Shown here piece after piece: positions 26,241 through 34,276 of a stretch of 64,000 nt of DNA; the stretch's first letter is position 1; every line of letters starts with the position of its first letter. A program made the translations under genes and the position numbers. The stretch is from Actinospineispora eucalypti (lineage in GTDB: Bacteria; Actinomycetota; Actinomycetes; Mycobacteriales; Pseudonocardiaceae), in the NCBI GenBank assembly GCA_014208095.1, contig JACHMT010000005.1, forward strand, positions 372,001 through 436,000, read 5' to 3'. The notes beneath the pieces were generated by a model that saw nothing but the letters and a program-made list of their open reading frames with translations, did no database searches and was not told the origin of the DNA.

Positions 26241-26690
26241 GATCTTCGTTCGGGCGGGGTGCCGGTTTAAAGATCGGCTTGGACGGCGCGGCTGGGTGGT
26301 CTTCCGCCGCTCGGGTGCGGCCCCGTTGCGTCGGATACCGGGGTTCGGTCACGGAGTGTTGCCGGTTGTGGGTCGTTTGACTGACCGCGGTCGCTCCACC
26401 CTGGTGAGAACGGTAGGGTGATCGTCGTCTCTGGCGGTTCAGCCGCGATATTCGACGCTAAATCGCCACCAACGGCGATCATGCCGCCGCTCGGCGGTCG
26501 TCACCATGTGTAGTCACAGCCGTATGCAAACACCCTGCACCCGAGTCCAGCGCAACGGGCCGCACCCGTGTCCGACGCAACGGGCCGTACCCCGAGTCCG
26601 ACGCAACGGGCCGCACCCGGGCGGCGGAAGACCACCCAGGCGCGCCGTCCAAGCCGATCTTTAAACCGGCACCCCGCCCAAACGAAGATC
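26241..26690. repeat. Long inverted repeat (95-bp arms)
   Basis: Bases 26241-26335 and 26597-26690 are inverted copies that differ only by three substitutions and one single-base gap. The 261-base middle contains no credible gene; the end of the spacer holds a tandem repeat (26540-26615). The near identity suggests recent mobility or active homogenisation, as in MITE or REP-type elements. Amino-acid translations of this sequence (for example WIFVWAGCRFKDRLGRRAW) look like ones often misannotated as small proteins in this order; that is from memory. Confidence 0.85.
26540..26615. repeat. Three tandem copies of a 25-26-bp unit
   Basis: Units at 26540-26565, 26566-26590 and 26591-26615 share the pattern CCGAGTCCGACGCAACGG followed by GCCGCAC, with one to three differences each. 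The third copy runs into the right arm of the 95-bp inverted repeat. Confidence 0.8.
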
Positions 26691-26748
26691 CACATCAACC
26701 TCACGCACCTCCCGAGGTCGGCAAAGGGCGATGAGGTTGATGTGGATC
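26687..26748. repeat. Perfect 17-bp inverted repeat at the edge of the repeat region
   Basis: Arms at 26687-26703 and 26732-26748 are perfectly complementary (GATCCACATCAACCTCA and its complement), with a 28-base loop. It starts inside the end of the right 95-bp arm and finishes 13 bases before the HxlR stop, where it could act as a terminator. Confidence 0.8.
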
Positions 26749-26760
26749 TCGGAACGTGCG

Positions 26761-27216
26761 TCAGGTCGAAGCGCCGGGGCCGGCCATGAGTTCGACCCCG
26801 CCCTGTACGGGTTCGGCGCAGTCGGTACAGGTCAGGCCGGCGCGGATTGCGCCGCCGCCGCAACTGGTGTGCCGGGCTAGCCTCGGTGGGCCGGCGGGGC
26901 CGGCCAGGTGGGCGTCGCCCCATTGCATCAGCGCGAGCACGGGGACGGCCAGGCCCTGGCCCATCGGGGTCAGCCGGTACTCGAAACGGTCCGGGCGCTG
27001 CTGGTAGCGGACCCGCTCGAGCACGCCGGCCTCGACCAGTTTGGTCAACCGGTCGGTGAGCACGTTGCGGGCCAGGCCGAGGCTGGCGGAGAACTCGTCG
27101 AAGCGGTGCAGGCCGAGCAGCGCGTCGCGCACGATCAGTAGCGTCCACCGCTCGCCGATGATCTCCAGCGCGCGGGCCAGCGAGCACACCTCGCCGTCGT
27201 AGGTCCGTCCGAGCAC
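26761..27216 (-). CDS. HxlR-family transcriptional regulator
   Basis: Winged-helix regulator of 151 aa from GTG 27216, which has AGGAGG directly upstream; an ATG at 27264 would overlap the promoter. HxlR signature: YDGEVCSLARALEIIGERW, TLLIVRDALLGLHRFDEFS and LARNVLTDRLTKLVEAGVLERV. The C-terminus adds a small Cys pair CTDC, which may bind metal or respond to redox state. It is divergent from a ferredoxin-type protein, and HxlR regulators usually control such neighbours. Confidence 0.88.
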   Translation of the reverse strand: MLGRTYDGEVCSLARALEIIGERWTLLIVRDALLGLHRFDEFSASLGLARNVLTDRLTKLVEAGVLERVRYQQRPDRFEYRLTPMGQGLAVPVLALMQWGDAHLAGPAGPPRLARHTSCGGGAIRAGLTCTDCAEPVQGGVELMAGPGAST

Positions 27217-27330
27217 CCGGCCTCCTCGCGTCCCCGCCGAGCCTAGCAGAGTGGGTTGCTTCATAGGACTGAAATGCTCTACGGTGCGTTGCATCACGCT
27301 ACTCAATCCGACGGAACGGCGGCGAGACCA

Positions 27331-28683
27331 GTGGCAAAGATCGACTCGCACCCGAACGTGATCGAGGTCCGCCGGCGCACCGCCGAGGGCGAGACGCAGC
27401 CGCCGCCCGAGGTCCTGGACGCCGAGTGGCTGCGCGAGCTGTGCCGGAGGGCCGGCGCGCAGGACGTCGGGTTCGTGGAGATCGAGCGGGCGGAGCTGGC
27501 CGGGGAGCGGGAGGAGATCGCCCGGTCGTTCACCGGTGCCCGGGCGCTGATCAGCTTCGTGTGCACGATGAACCAGGAGAACGTGCGCAGCCCGTCCCGG
27601 TCGGCCAGCAACCTGGAGTTCCACCTCACCAACCACGACACCAACGAGGTGAGCCGCCGGATCGTCTACGAGTTGCAGCAGCTGGGGGTGCGGGCGTTCA
27701 ACGGGGCGGTCGGCTTCCCGATGGAGATGGACCGGTTCCCCAGCGAGCGGATCTGGACGGTGGCGCACAAGCCCATCGCGGTGGAGGCCGGACTGGGTCA
27801 CATCGGCATCCACCGCAACGTGATCCACCCGAAGTTCGGCAACTTCATCCTGCTCGGCACGGTGGTCGTCGACACCCCCGTCAGTGCCTACGACCGGCCG
27901 ATCGACTACAACCCGTGCCTGGAGTGCAAGCTGTGCGTGGCGGCCTGTCCGACCGGGGCGATCAATCCGGACGGCCGGTTCGACTTCTCCGCCTGCTACA
28001 CGCACAACTACCGGGAGTTCCTCGGCGGGTTCGAGAACTGGGTGGAGCAGATCGTGGAGTCCCGGGACGCCAAGGACTACCGGCGCCGGGTCAGCGAGCC
28101 GGAGAGCGCGTCCATGTGGCAGAGCCTGGGATTCGGGCCGAACTACAAGGCCGCCTACTGCGTCTCGGTCTGCCCGGCCGGCGAGGACGTGCTCGGGCCG
28201 TACCTGGACAGTCGCAAGACCCACCTCGCCGAGGTGGTCAAGCCGCTGCAGAACAAGGTGGAGACGGTCTACGTGCTCGCCGAGTCGGACGCCGAGGCGC
28301 ACGTGGTGAAGCGCTTCCCGCACAAGCGGGTCAAGCGGGTGGGCAGTGGGCTGCGGGCGCGCACGGTGGACGGGTTCATCGCCGGCCTGCCGCTGTTGTT
28401 CCAGCGCGAGGTGGCCAAGGCGCGGGGGCTGGACGCCACCTACCACTTCACCTTCACCGGTGCCGAGGAGCGCGAGCTCACCATCGTCATCTCCGGCGGA
28501 GAGCTGACTATCACCAAGGGCCTCCACGGCGACCCGGACATCCGGGTCCGGGCGGACACCCGCACATGGTTCGAGTTCGTGGCCGGTGAGCGGTCCATCG
28601 TGTGGCCGCTGCTGTCCCGGCGGATCCGGCTGGCCGGCCCGCCGCGCCTGCTGACCGCCTTCGCCCGCTGCTTCCCGCGCTGA
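27331..28683 (+). CDS. 4Fe-4S ferredoxin-type oxidoreductase with SCP2-like C-terminus
   Basis: Protein of 450 aa from GTG 27331. The N-terminal two thirds resemble the epoxyqueuosine reductase/reductive-dehalogenase-like fold (GARALISFVCTMN, HIGIHRNVIHPKFGNFILLG) and carry a ferredoxin motif CLECKLCVAACPTGAI, with a second Cys set ACYTHN and YCVSVCPAGEDV. The last 100 residues look like an SCP2 sterol-carrier domain (ELTIVISGGELTITKGLHGDPDIRVRADTRTWFEFVAGE). The start is uncertain (ATG 27274 is an alternative). The HxlR regulator is divergent, so redox stress or xenobiotic response is a fair guess. No substrate known. Confidence 0.8.
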   Translation: MAKIDSHPNVIEVRRRTAEGETQPPPEVLDAEWLRELCRRAGAQDVGFVEIERAELAGEREEIARSFTGARALISFVCTMNQENVRSPSRSASNLEFHLTNHDTNEVSRRIVYELQQLGVRAFNGAVGFPMEMDRFPSERIWTVAHKPIAVEAGLGHIGIHRNVIHPKFGNFILLGTVVVDTPVSAYDRPIDYNPCLECKLCVAACPTGAINPDGRFDFSACYTHNYREFLGGFENWVEQIVESRDAKDYRRRVSEPESASMWQSLGFGPNYKAAYCVSVCPAGEDVLGPYLDSRKTHLAEVVKPLQNKVETVYVLAESDAEAHVVKRFPHKRVKRVGSGLRARTVDGFIAGLPLLFQREVAKARGLDATYHFTFTGAEERELTIVISGGELTITKGLHGDPDIRVRADTRTWFEFVAGERSIVWPLLSRRIRLAGPPRLLTAFARCFPR

Positions 28684-28702
28684 GTCGGCCGCGCCGAAAC
28701 GG

Positions 28703-28738
28703 CCGCGCCGCCGGTTCCCCTCGGACCCGGCGGCGCGG
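28703..28738. terminator. Bidirectional hairpin between convergent genes
   Basis: Perfect 12-bp GC-rich arms at 28703-28714 and 28727-28738 with a 12-base loop, placed between the stops of the ferredoxin gene (28683) and the PadR gene (28756). No T-tract. Confidence 0.7.
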
Positions 28739-28755
28739 CACTCGGCTCTCGAGGC

Positions 28756-29493
28756 TCAGTCCTCGGCGAGCAGTCGGTAGATCGTCTTGCGGGCCTCGGC
28801 CAACGCGGCGGACGCGGTGTCCCGCTGCGCGTCGGTGCCGGCGGACCCGATCTGCTGCACGGCCGCGTGCAGCTGGCCGTACTGGGTGCGCAGGTTCGCC
28901 ACGCTCTCGCTCACCTCGTCACCCGCCGCGACGTTCCACACCTTGTCCAGTTCGGCGCGGTGCTCCTCGACGTACCGGGTGCCCTCATCGGTCAGCGCGA
29001 CGGTGCGCCGGCCCTCGGACTCTTCGGTGCGCACCAGGCCCTCGTCCTCCAGCTGTTGCAGCGTGGGGTAGACCGAGCCCGGGCTGGGCCGCCAGGCGCC
29101 ACTGGTGCGCTCGCCGATCTCCTGGATGATCTCGTAGCCGTGCCGGGGCTGCTCGGAGAGCAGGGTGAGCACGGCCAGCCGGATGTCGCCCCGGGGGCGC
29201 CGGCCGCGCCGGCCCCTCGGGCCGCCCGGGAAGCCGCCGCCCGGCGGACCGAACCCGGGGCCCCATCCGGGACCCGGGCCGAAGCCGGGTCCCATGCCGG
29301 GGCCGAAGTCGGGCCCGCCCTGGCCTCGGCGGCTCCGGTGCCCCCGGAAGTGGCCTCGGCGGCCCCGTCCGAAGTCGTCGCCGGGTTCTCCGTCGCCGGG
29401 CCGGTGATGCGCGAATGCCTGGTGGCCGTGCCGGCGCAGCGCGCCGCGGAGCATGCTCCAACGGGGGTCCCAGGCGGGGTTGATGCTTGTCAT
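28756..29493 (-). CDS. PadR-family transcriptional regulator
   Basis: Regulator of 245 aa, ATG 29493 with AGGAG five bases upstream. The first 100 residues are His/Arg/Gly/Pro-rich (a run of GPGMGPGFGPGPGWGPGFGP type), unusually long for PadR. The winged helix then follows: DIRLAVLTLLSEQPRHGYEI, IQEIGERTSGAWRPSPGSVYPTL, QQLEDEGLVRTEESEGRR. A helical C-terminal dimer segment ends the protein. A near-palindrome 50 bases upstream (29545-29562) may be its own operator. Targets are unknown; a His-rich head suggests metal contact but that is inference. Confidence 0.85.
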   Translation of the reverse strand: MTSINPAWDPRWSMLRGALRRHGHQAFAHHRPGDGEPGDDFGRGRRGHFRGHRSRRGQGGPDFGPGMGPGFGPGPGWGPGFGPPGGGFPGGPRGRRGRRPRGDIRLAVLTLLSEQPRHGYEIIQEIGERTSGAWRPSPGSVYPTLQQLEDEGLVRTEESEGRRTVALTDEGTRYVEEHRAELDKVWNVAAGDEVSESVANLRTQYGQLHAAVQQIGSAGTDAQRDTASAALAEARKTIYRLLAED

Positions 29494-29544
29494 GATGACT
29501 CCTCTTGGATAGTTCACGTCATGCCAGCGAGTGTCGCTGATGTA

Positions 29545-29562
29545 GTAACGATATGTCGTAAC
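29545..29562. promoter_or_regulatory. Possible PadR operator
   Basis: GTAACGATATGTCGTAAC is an 18-bp near-palindrome (14 of 18 positions symmetric) in the gap between the divergent PadR and DUF1232 genes. PadR proteins commonly bind AT-containing dyads of this kind in their own promoters. Confidence 0.45.
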
Positions 29563-29620
29563 CGATCGGATGGCAAGGATATTCCGGAACCCCGTGCGGC
29601 CCCGGGGCGTTGAACCACAT

Positions 29621-29989
29621 ATGCCGGCGATGCTGAACCCGAGGCGGATCTCCGCCTTCCGTGCGCTGTGGCGCGCCCTGCGCGGCCACCGTGAACCCGG
29701 GGCGCCCGACCTCGGCGAGCGGGCCCGGGCGCTGCCCCGGCTCACCGGCGACGCGCTGGCCGGCCGTTACCCGGGCATCGGCCGGGGCAAGCTGGCGATG
29801 ATCGTGATCGCGCTGGTCTATGTGGTCTCGCCGGTGGACGTGGTGCCGGAGCTGCTGCTCAACGTGCTCGGCCTCACCGACGACGCGGTGGTCGGCATGT
29901 GGTTGGCCGGCACCTTCCTCACCGAGACCGAACGCTATCTGCGCTGGCGGCGCACGCCACCCGGGGTGGTCGACGGGCAGCTGGGTTAA
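29621..29989 (+). CDS. YkvA-like DUF1232 membrane protein
   Basis: Protein of 122 aa with one or two membrane helices and the DUF1232 hallmark VVSPVDVVPELLLNVLGLTDD. No enzyme activity is known for the family. Start is uncertain: ATG 29621, 29630 or 29570 are all in frame and none has a good ribosome site. The stop overlaps the convergent regulator stop by 3-4 bases. Confidence 0.7.
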   Translation: MPAMLNPRRISAFRALWRALRGHREPGAPDLGERARALPRLTGDALAGRYPGIGRGKLAMIVIALVYVVSPVDVVPELLLNVLGLTDDAVVGMWLAGTFLTETERYLRWRRTPPGVVDGQLG

Positions 29990-30831
29990 TCCGGCCGGCC
30001 GAGCTCCCGTGCGAGCGCGGCGATGAACTCGAACGCGTCCGGACCACGCAGCGCGGCTTCCCAGAACGCCTCGAACAGCCGCTCGTACAGTGCGATGTCC
30101 TCGCGGTCCCGGATCGCCAGCTCGGCGTCCACTGTCTCGACCAGCACGAGCGAATCGTCGTAGATCGAATAGTCGTGCATGGCGACCGTCGGTAGCGGGG
30201 CGTCGGAGGGCAGCACCGCCAGTTCGACGTTCAGCAGTCCGGAAAGCATCAGCAGCCGATCCAGCTGGGCGCGGAGTACGGCCGGCGGGCATAGACGAGC
30301 GCGGAGCGCGCCTTCCGTCATCAGGAACCGGAAGTGCTTTTCGGCCAGGTAGAGCACTTCCTGGCGGCGCAGCCTGGTGCGGACGGCTTCGTCGACATCC
30401 GAGGGGTGATCGTAGAAGTCGGCAAGGCCGGCAAACACGTGGCGGGCGTATTCGCCGGTCTGCAACAAGCCCGGAATGATCATCGTGGTGAGCATGCGAG
30501 ACCGGGCGGTCGCATGGGACAGAACCACGCCCGCGCGTTGCCGGGGGGCGAAACCGGCACGCAGTTGTCGCCTCCAGGTCGCGTACTCAACGCGAAGGCT
30601 GCGGAGGTCCTCGATGAGCGCCGCCTGTACCTCGGGCGCGGCATGAACCGCGTCGGCCCAGGCGCGCACGTCCTGCGCCGATGCGGTCTGTTTACCGTTC
30701 TCCAGGCGGGAGACCTTCGAAGCTGGCCAGCCGAGGCGCTCGGCTAGCTCCTTACCCGATAACTCGGAGTCCTCACGCAGCCGGCGCAGCCGGTTGCCGA
30801 AACCGGCCCTCCCATCTTGTTCGCTGGTCAC
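29986..30831 (-). CDS. Helix-turn-helix regulator with DUF5753 (Scr1 TA-antitoxin-like)
   Basis: Protein of 281 aa, GTG 30831 with GGAGG three bases before it. The N-terminal XRE-type helix-turn-helix (about 10-65) reads FGNRLRRLREDSELSGKELAERLG, then SKVSRLENGKQ. The remainder is the DUF5753 domain (MIIPGLLQTGEYARHVF, VDEAVRTRLRRQEVLY, VLPSDAPLPTVAMHDYSIYD, LVETVDAELAIRDREDIALY). These regulators are widespread in actinobacteria and are annotated as antitoxin-like. The start overlaps the DUF6879 stop by GTGA, giving a three-gene unit with the two genes upstream. Confidence 0.9.
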   Translation of the reverse strand: MTSEQDGRAGFGNRLRRLREDSELSGKELAERLGWPASKVSRLENGKQTASAQDVRAWADAVHAAPEVQAALIEDLRSLRVEYATWRRQLRAGFAPRQRAGVVLSHATARSRMLTTMIIPGLLQTGEYARHVFAGLADFYDHPSDVDEAVRTRLRRQEVLYLAEKHFRFLMTEGALRARLCPPAVLRAQLDRLLMLSGLLNVELAVLPSDAPLPTVAMHDYSIYDDSLVLVETVDAELAIRDREDIALYERLFEAFWEAALRGPDAFEFIAALARELGRPD

Positions 30832-31412
30832 GGCCCTCCAGTGGTCACCTCCGGGTGTAGCCGGATGGGTGGCTCGGCGCGGGTGTGGTCTTCCGCAACG
30901 TAGTCCCTCCACGGTGTCGCATGTGCCATGGCCAGGTCGATCCACGCCTCGTGTCTGGCGATGAGTCCGGGATCGGTTATCAGGTCGTGGCCCAGCGAAC
31001 GGTCGTCCTTGGTGAACCGCATGAGCACGAGTTGGGTCGAGTCGAACACCCAGAAGTCGTGGTCCGGGAGGTTGAGCTCGTTGGCGCGATTGCGGTCCAG
31101 ATAGCGGATGTCCTCGCCGTTGCGGGAGTTCTGCGCGTTGCTCCAGATCATGAACCGGTTGTAGGGCGTGAGCGGATCCTCCATGACCCGAACGCGCTCG
31201 AACCGTGCACCCGCGGCGGTTCGTTCCCGCAGGTTCAGGTCCCAGTCGTCAAAACGCTCCGGGCGTTCGGGTGACCGCTCGCCGGCCAGGAATGCCTCTC
31301 GCTCCGGTGTCTCGTAGGCCACGTCGTAACGCCCGCGGTTCTCCAGCCTGCGGGCCGCGTGCTTGACCTGGCGAAACAGCTCCATGAACTCTTCAGGGGT
31401 GAGCGCGGTCAT
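30828..31412 (-). CDS. DUF6879 family protein
   Basis: Soluble protein of 194 aa with the DUF6879 pattern: EEFMELFRQVKHAARRLENRGRYDV, YNRFMIWSNAQNSRNGEDIRYL, LNLPDHDFWVFDSTQLVLMRF, ARHEAWIDLAMAHATPW. It overlaps both neighbours by 4 bases. Members nearly always stand beside DUF5753 regulators and are suspected partners, perhaps the toxin or effector arm, but no biochemical role is settled. Confidence 0.85.
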   Translation of the reverse strand: MTALTPEEFMELFRQVKHAARRLENRGRYDVAYETPEREAFLAGERSPERPERFDDWDLNLRERTAAGARFERVRVMEDPLTPYNRFMIWSNAQNSRNGEDIRYLDRNRANELNLPDHDFWVFDSTQLVLMRFTKDDRSLGHDLITDPGLIARHEAWIDLAMAHATPWRDYVAEDHTRAEPPIRLHPEVTTGGP

Positions 31413-31612
31413 CGGCGATGCTCTTCTGGGAAGAAGCGCACCAACCCGGCGGGGATTTCGACCGCGTCCTCGTGGTCGGGCAGGGCCATAGTGGCGCGTG
31501 CGGCCGGATCGGTGACCTTCCAGCCTTGTATCACGTATGTTCCGCGATCGGTCGCGTAGAGCGTTGGACTCTCGCCGACGCGTGACTCCTTGCCTAAGAA
31601 CTCCAGCCTCAC
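31409..31612 (-). CDS. Small partner protein of the DUF6879/DUF5753 cassette
   Basis: Protein of 67 aa starting MRLEFLGKESRVGESPTLYA, with the recurring TLYATDRGTYVIQGWKVTDP sequence found in small genes ahead of DUF6879. GTG 31612 has AAGGAGG five bases upstream, the strongest ribosome site in the cassette. Its stop overlaps the next start by ATGA. No function known. Confidence 0.8.
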   Translation of the reverse strand: MRLEFLGKESRVGESPTLYATDRGTYVIQGWKVTDPAARATMALPDHEDAVEIPAGLVRFFPEEHRR

Positions 31613-31672
31613 GGCATCCTCCTTAGCTGCCCGGTGGGTACAGCGTGGAGGATGGCGTTACAACAGGTCAAG

Positions 31673-31688
31673 CAATTGTTTGCAATTG
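31673..31688. promoter_or_regulatory. CAATTG-N4-CAATTG dyad, possible operator of the cassette
   Basis: A 16-bp dyad with perfect 6-bp arms (31673-31678 and 31683-31688) in an AT-richer patch, 61 bases upstream of the small gene and between divergent transcripts. It would be a natural site for the DUF5753 regulator. Confidence 0.45.
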
Positions 31689-31725
31689 TGAATTCTTGCC
31701 CGCCAGCGTGTGTCAGGATGCTGGC

Positions 31726-31944
31726 GTGACGGATCTGCTGCTTGCCGGTGGTGTGCTGGGTTGCCTGGTCTGGTTGGTGGTGCTGACCGGCCGGTGCCGG
31801 CGGCATCTGCGCGACTGCGTGGACGGGGAGCCCGTGTACCGGCGGATGCCGGACGGGAGGTACCGGTTCTCCTGGATGATCAATGGCGAGCTCGCCCGGG
31901 CCGGCGGAGCTCCCGGTCAGGATCATCCGGAGGAGATCCGATAG
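31726..31944 (+). CDS. Small single-pass membrane protein
   Basis: Putative 72-aa protein from GTG 31726: membrane helix at residues 3-20 (LLLAGGVLGCLVWLVVL) then a short basic cytoplasmic part RCRRHLRDC and a tail with GEPVYRRMPDGRYRFSW. The frame extends upstream to 31645 but the hydrophobic start fits GTG. It precedes the oxidoreductase gene by 10 bases and may be co-transcribed. Confidence 0.5.
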   Translation: MTDLLLAGGVLGCLVWLVVLTGRCRRHLRDCVDGEPVYRRMPDGRYRFSWMINGELARAGGAPGQDHPEEIR

Positions 31945-31954
31945 ACATCTCCGC

Positions 31955-32902
31955 ATGGAGTTCATGCGCGCGGTCGTGTTGGACCGCTTCGGGGACGCGG
32001 ACGCGCTGGCCATGTCCCAGCGTCCGGTGCCGGAGCCGTTGCCCACCGAGGTCCGGGTGCGGGTGGAGGCCGCCGGGGTGAACCCGGTGGACTGGAAGAC
32101 CCGGGCCGGGGACGGCATGGCCCACGTGATGGGTGACCCGCCGATGGTGCTGGGCTGGGACGTGTCCGGGGTGGTGGACAAGATCGGGCCCGGGGTGACC
32201 CGGTTCGCGGTCGGTGACCCGGTGTTCGGCATGCCGTGGTTCCCGAGGCGGGCGGGCGCCTACGCGGAGTACGTGACCGCGCCGTCCCGGCACTTCGCCG
32301 CCCGTCCCGCTCGGCTGGGCGCGATGGAAGCCGCCGCACTGCCGCTGGCCGGGCTGACCGCCTGGCAGTCGTTGGTGGACATCGCCGACGTGCAGCGCGG
32401 CCAGCGGGTGCTGGTGCACGCCGCCGCCGGGGGAGTGGGCCACCTGGCCGTGCAGATCGCCAAGAGCCGGGGGGCGTACGTGGTGGGCACCGCCAGCTCG
32501 GCCAAGCACCGCTTCCTCGGCGAGCTGGGGCTGGACGAGGTGGTGAACTACCAGGGCACCCGGTTCGAGCAGGTGGTGGAGCCGGTGGACGTGGTGCTGG
32601 ACACCGTCGGCGGGGACGTGGCCCTGCGCTCGCTGGACGTGCTGCGCCCCGGGGGCCTGCTGGTGTGCGTGCAGGCGCGGACCGCGACGGCGGCGATCGA
32701 GGCCGCCCCCAGCCGGGGGGTCCGCGCGGTGCCGATGCTGGTGGAGCCGGACGGGCACGCCCTGGAACAGCTCGCCGCGCTGGTCGAGGCCGGTGAGCTG
32801 CGCCCGGTGGTGGAGCGCGGCTACCCGCTCGCCGAAGCGAGCGCCGCGCACCGCCAGGCCGAGGCCGGGCGGACCACCGGAAAGATCGTCCTCACGATCT
32901 GA
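31955..32902 (+). CDS. NADPH:quinone-oxidoreductase-like MDR enzyme
   Basis: Zinc-free medium-chain dehydrogenase/reductase (315 aa). The GroES-like catalytic domain contains VNPVDWKTRAGDG and GWDVSGVVDKIGPGV; the nucleotide-binding motif is VLVHAAAGGVGHLAVQIAKSRGA (about 148-170), and DVVLDTVGGDVALRSLDVLRPGG follows. It probably reduces quinones or enones with NADPH. ATG 31955 or 31964 (MRAVVLDRFG) is the start; a GGAGGAG is 20 bases upstream of the first. Confidence 0.88.
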   Translation: MEFMRAVVLDRFGDADALAMSQRPVPEPLPTEVRVRVEAAGVNPVDWKTRAGDGMAHVMGDPPMVLGWDVSGVVDKIGPGVTRFAVGDPVFGMPWFPRRAGAYAEYVTAPSRHFAARPARLGAMEAAALPLAGLTAWQSLVDIADVQRGQRVLVHAAAGGVGHLAVQIAKSRGAYVVGTASSAKHRFLGELGLDEVVNYQGTRFEQVVEPVDVVLDTVGGDVALRSLDVLRPGGLLVCVQARTATAAIEAAPSRGVRAVPMLVEPDGHALEQLAALVEAGELRPVVERGYPLAEASAAHRQAEAGRTTGKIVLTI

Positions 32903-32914
32903 GCCGGCATGCGC

Positions 32915-33379
32915 CTAACCGCGCAGGCGTTCCGCCACCCGCCGGGAAAGCTCGGCCGCGCGGTTGCGGGCCGCCTCGCGGCGCAGGCTGAACCGGCCCA
33001 GCGCCTCTTCGCTGAGGTCGTTCAGCTCGTCCACGATGTACTCGAAACGACGGTTGAACTCGTCGGTGGCGTCTTCCAGGCCGCGCATCGCCTTGGCCAC
33101 ATCCGGGTTGGACCGCACCCGGGCCAGCGCCGCCTCGCCGTGGCTGGTCATTTCGGCGTATGAGGTACCGCTCCGGGCCATGGTGGGGCCCGGGGCGCTG
33201 CCGGTCACCGCGTGGCTGACCGTGTTGAAGGCGAGATCGCTGGCACCCACGCAGGCCAGCACCGGGTTGCGCACCAACGCCAGCGGTATGCCGACCGCCA
33301 GCTTGGTCCGCGCGCGGAGCTGGCGGAAGTCACCGGAAGCCGGCAGGGAAACTGAAACCACCCCTCGCTTGCTCACCAC
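32915..33379 (-). CDS. Heparin-binding-hemagglutinin-like coiled-coil protein
   Basis: Protein of 154 aa. The middle resembles HbhA N-termini (LALVRNPVLACVGASDLAFNTVSHAV), and the rest is long charged helix (DATDEFNRRFEYIVDELNDLSEEALGRFSLRREAARNRAAEL) predicted as coiled coil. There is no Lys/Pro/Ala-rich heparin-binding tail, so adhesion should not be assumed. GTG start at 33379 is provisional; other GTG codons follow within ten residues. Confidence 0.55.
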   Translation of the reverse strand: MVSKRGVVSVSLPASGDFRQLRARTKLAVGIPLALVRNPVLACVGASDLAFNTVSHAVTGSAPGPTMARSGTSYAEMTSHGEAALARVRSNPDVAKAMRGLEDATDEFNRRFEYIVDELNDLSEEALGRFSLRREAARNRAAELSRRVAERLRG

Positions 33380-33514
33380 TCCAGACTGCGCGCGGCGGCC
33401 CCGGTAAAGCGAATCGTTTGCCGGTGGAGTCGGTCACGTGTCCCAGGTCACACGAGCGCGGCACGCGCTCGTGAGCTGAGCGGGCGCCCAGTTGGGCGCC
33501 CGCGGGAGATACCG

Positions 33515-34276
33515 CTAACGGCAGCCCAGCTCGATCGAGCCCAGCCGGTCCACGCTGGCCACCACCACGTCACCGGGGACGACCGGGACGGCGGCGGTGA
33601 GCCCACCGGAGAGCACCACCTCGCCGGCGCGCAGCCCGTCGCCCTCGACGGCCAGCGCGCGGACCAGCCAGGCCACGGCGGCGGCCGGATGGCCCAGCGC
33701 GGCGGCGCCGCACGCGGTGGCCACCACCTCGCCGTTGTGCTCCAGCACGACGCCGGCCAGGCGAGGGTCCACGCCGGCGGACACCGGCGGGCCGATCAGG
33801 TAGCGCGCGGCCGAGGTGTTGTCGGCGACCACGTCGGCCGGGGTGAACCGGTAGTCCCGGTACCGCGAGTCGATGATCTCCAGGGCCACCGCCAGGCTCG
33901 CCGTCGCGGCCAGCACGTCGGTCGCGGTCACGTGCGGGCCGGTCAGGTCCCGGCCCAGGGTGAAGGCGATCTCCGGCTCGGCCCTGGGCTGGATCAGCGC
34001 ACCGGTGTCCAGCGTCGCGCCCAGGTCCAGCGCGCGCTCGGCGGCCAGGAAGCCGTAGATCGGCTCCCGCACCCCGACCTGCGTCTGCTTGGCCCGCGAG
34101 GTCAGCCCCAGCTTCCAGCCGGCCAGCGGGCCGGCCTCCTCGCGCAGCTCCCGCTGCACCAGGTAACCGGTGCCCACGCCCAGGTCGGGCAGCTCGTCGG
34201 TGAGCGGCTCGATGGCCACCCGGTCGGCCTCGGCCTTGCGCAGCCGGGCCGCCAGCTCGGTGATGTCGATGGCCAT
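33515..34276 (-). CDS. 4-oxalocrotonate decarboxylase-like protein
   Basis: Member of the hydratase/decarboxylase family (253 aa) of aromatic meta-cleavage pathways. GWKLGLTSRAKQ with QVGVREPIYGFL is characteristic of 4-oxalocrotonate decarboxylase (DmpH/XylI), and the metal-binding acidic sequence PRAEPEIAFTLG is intact. The decarboxylase converts 2-oxo-3-hexenedioate to 2-hydroxypenta-2,4-dienoate, the substrate of its neighbour, with which it normally forms a complex. The start shares one base with the upstream stop (TGATG). Confidence 0.82.
   Translation of the reverse strand: MAIDITELAARLRKAEADRVAIEPLTDELPDLGVGTGYLVQRELREEAGPLAGWKLGLTSRAKQTQVGVREPIYGFLAAERALDLGATLDTGALIQPRAEPEIAFTLGRDLTGPHVTATDVLAATASLAVALEIIDSRYRDYRFTPADVVADNTSAARYLIGPPVSAGVDPRLAGVVLEHNGEVVATACGAAALGHPAAAVAWLVRALAVEGDGLRAGEVVLSGGLTAAVPVVPGDVVVASVDRLGSIELGCR

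Noticed and set aside
26540..26615. Short CRISPR-like array
   Set aside because: The three units are contiguous with no spacers, and no cas gene is near.
26501..27187. Minus-strand frame through the repeat region
   Set aside because: Its translation is mostly the 95-bp arm and the tandem repeat plus shifted HxlR; it has no ribosome site.
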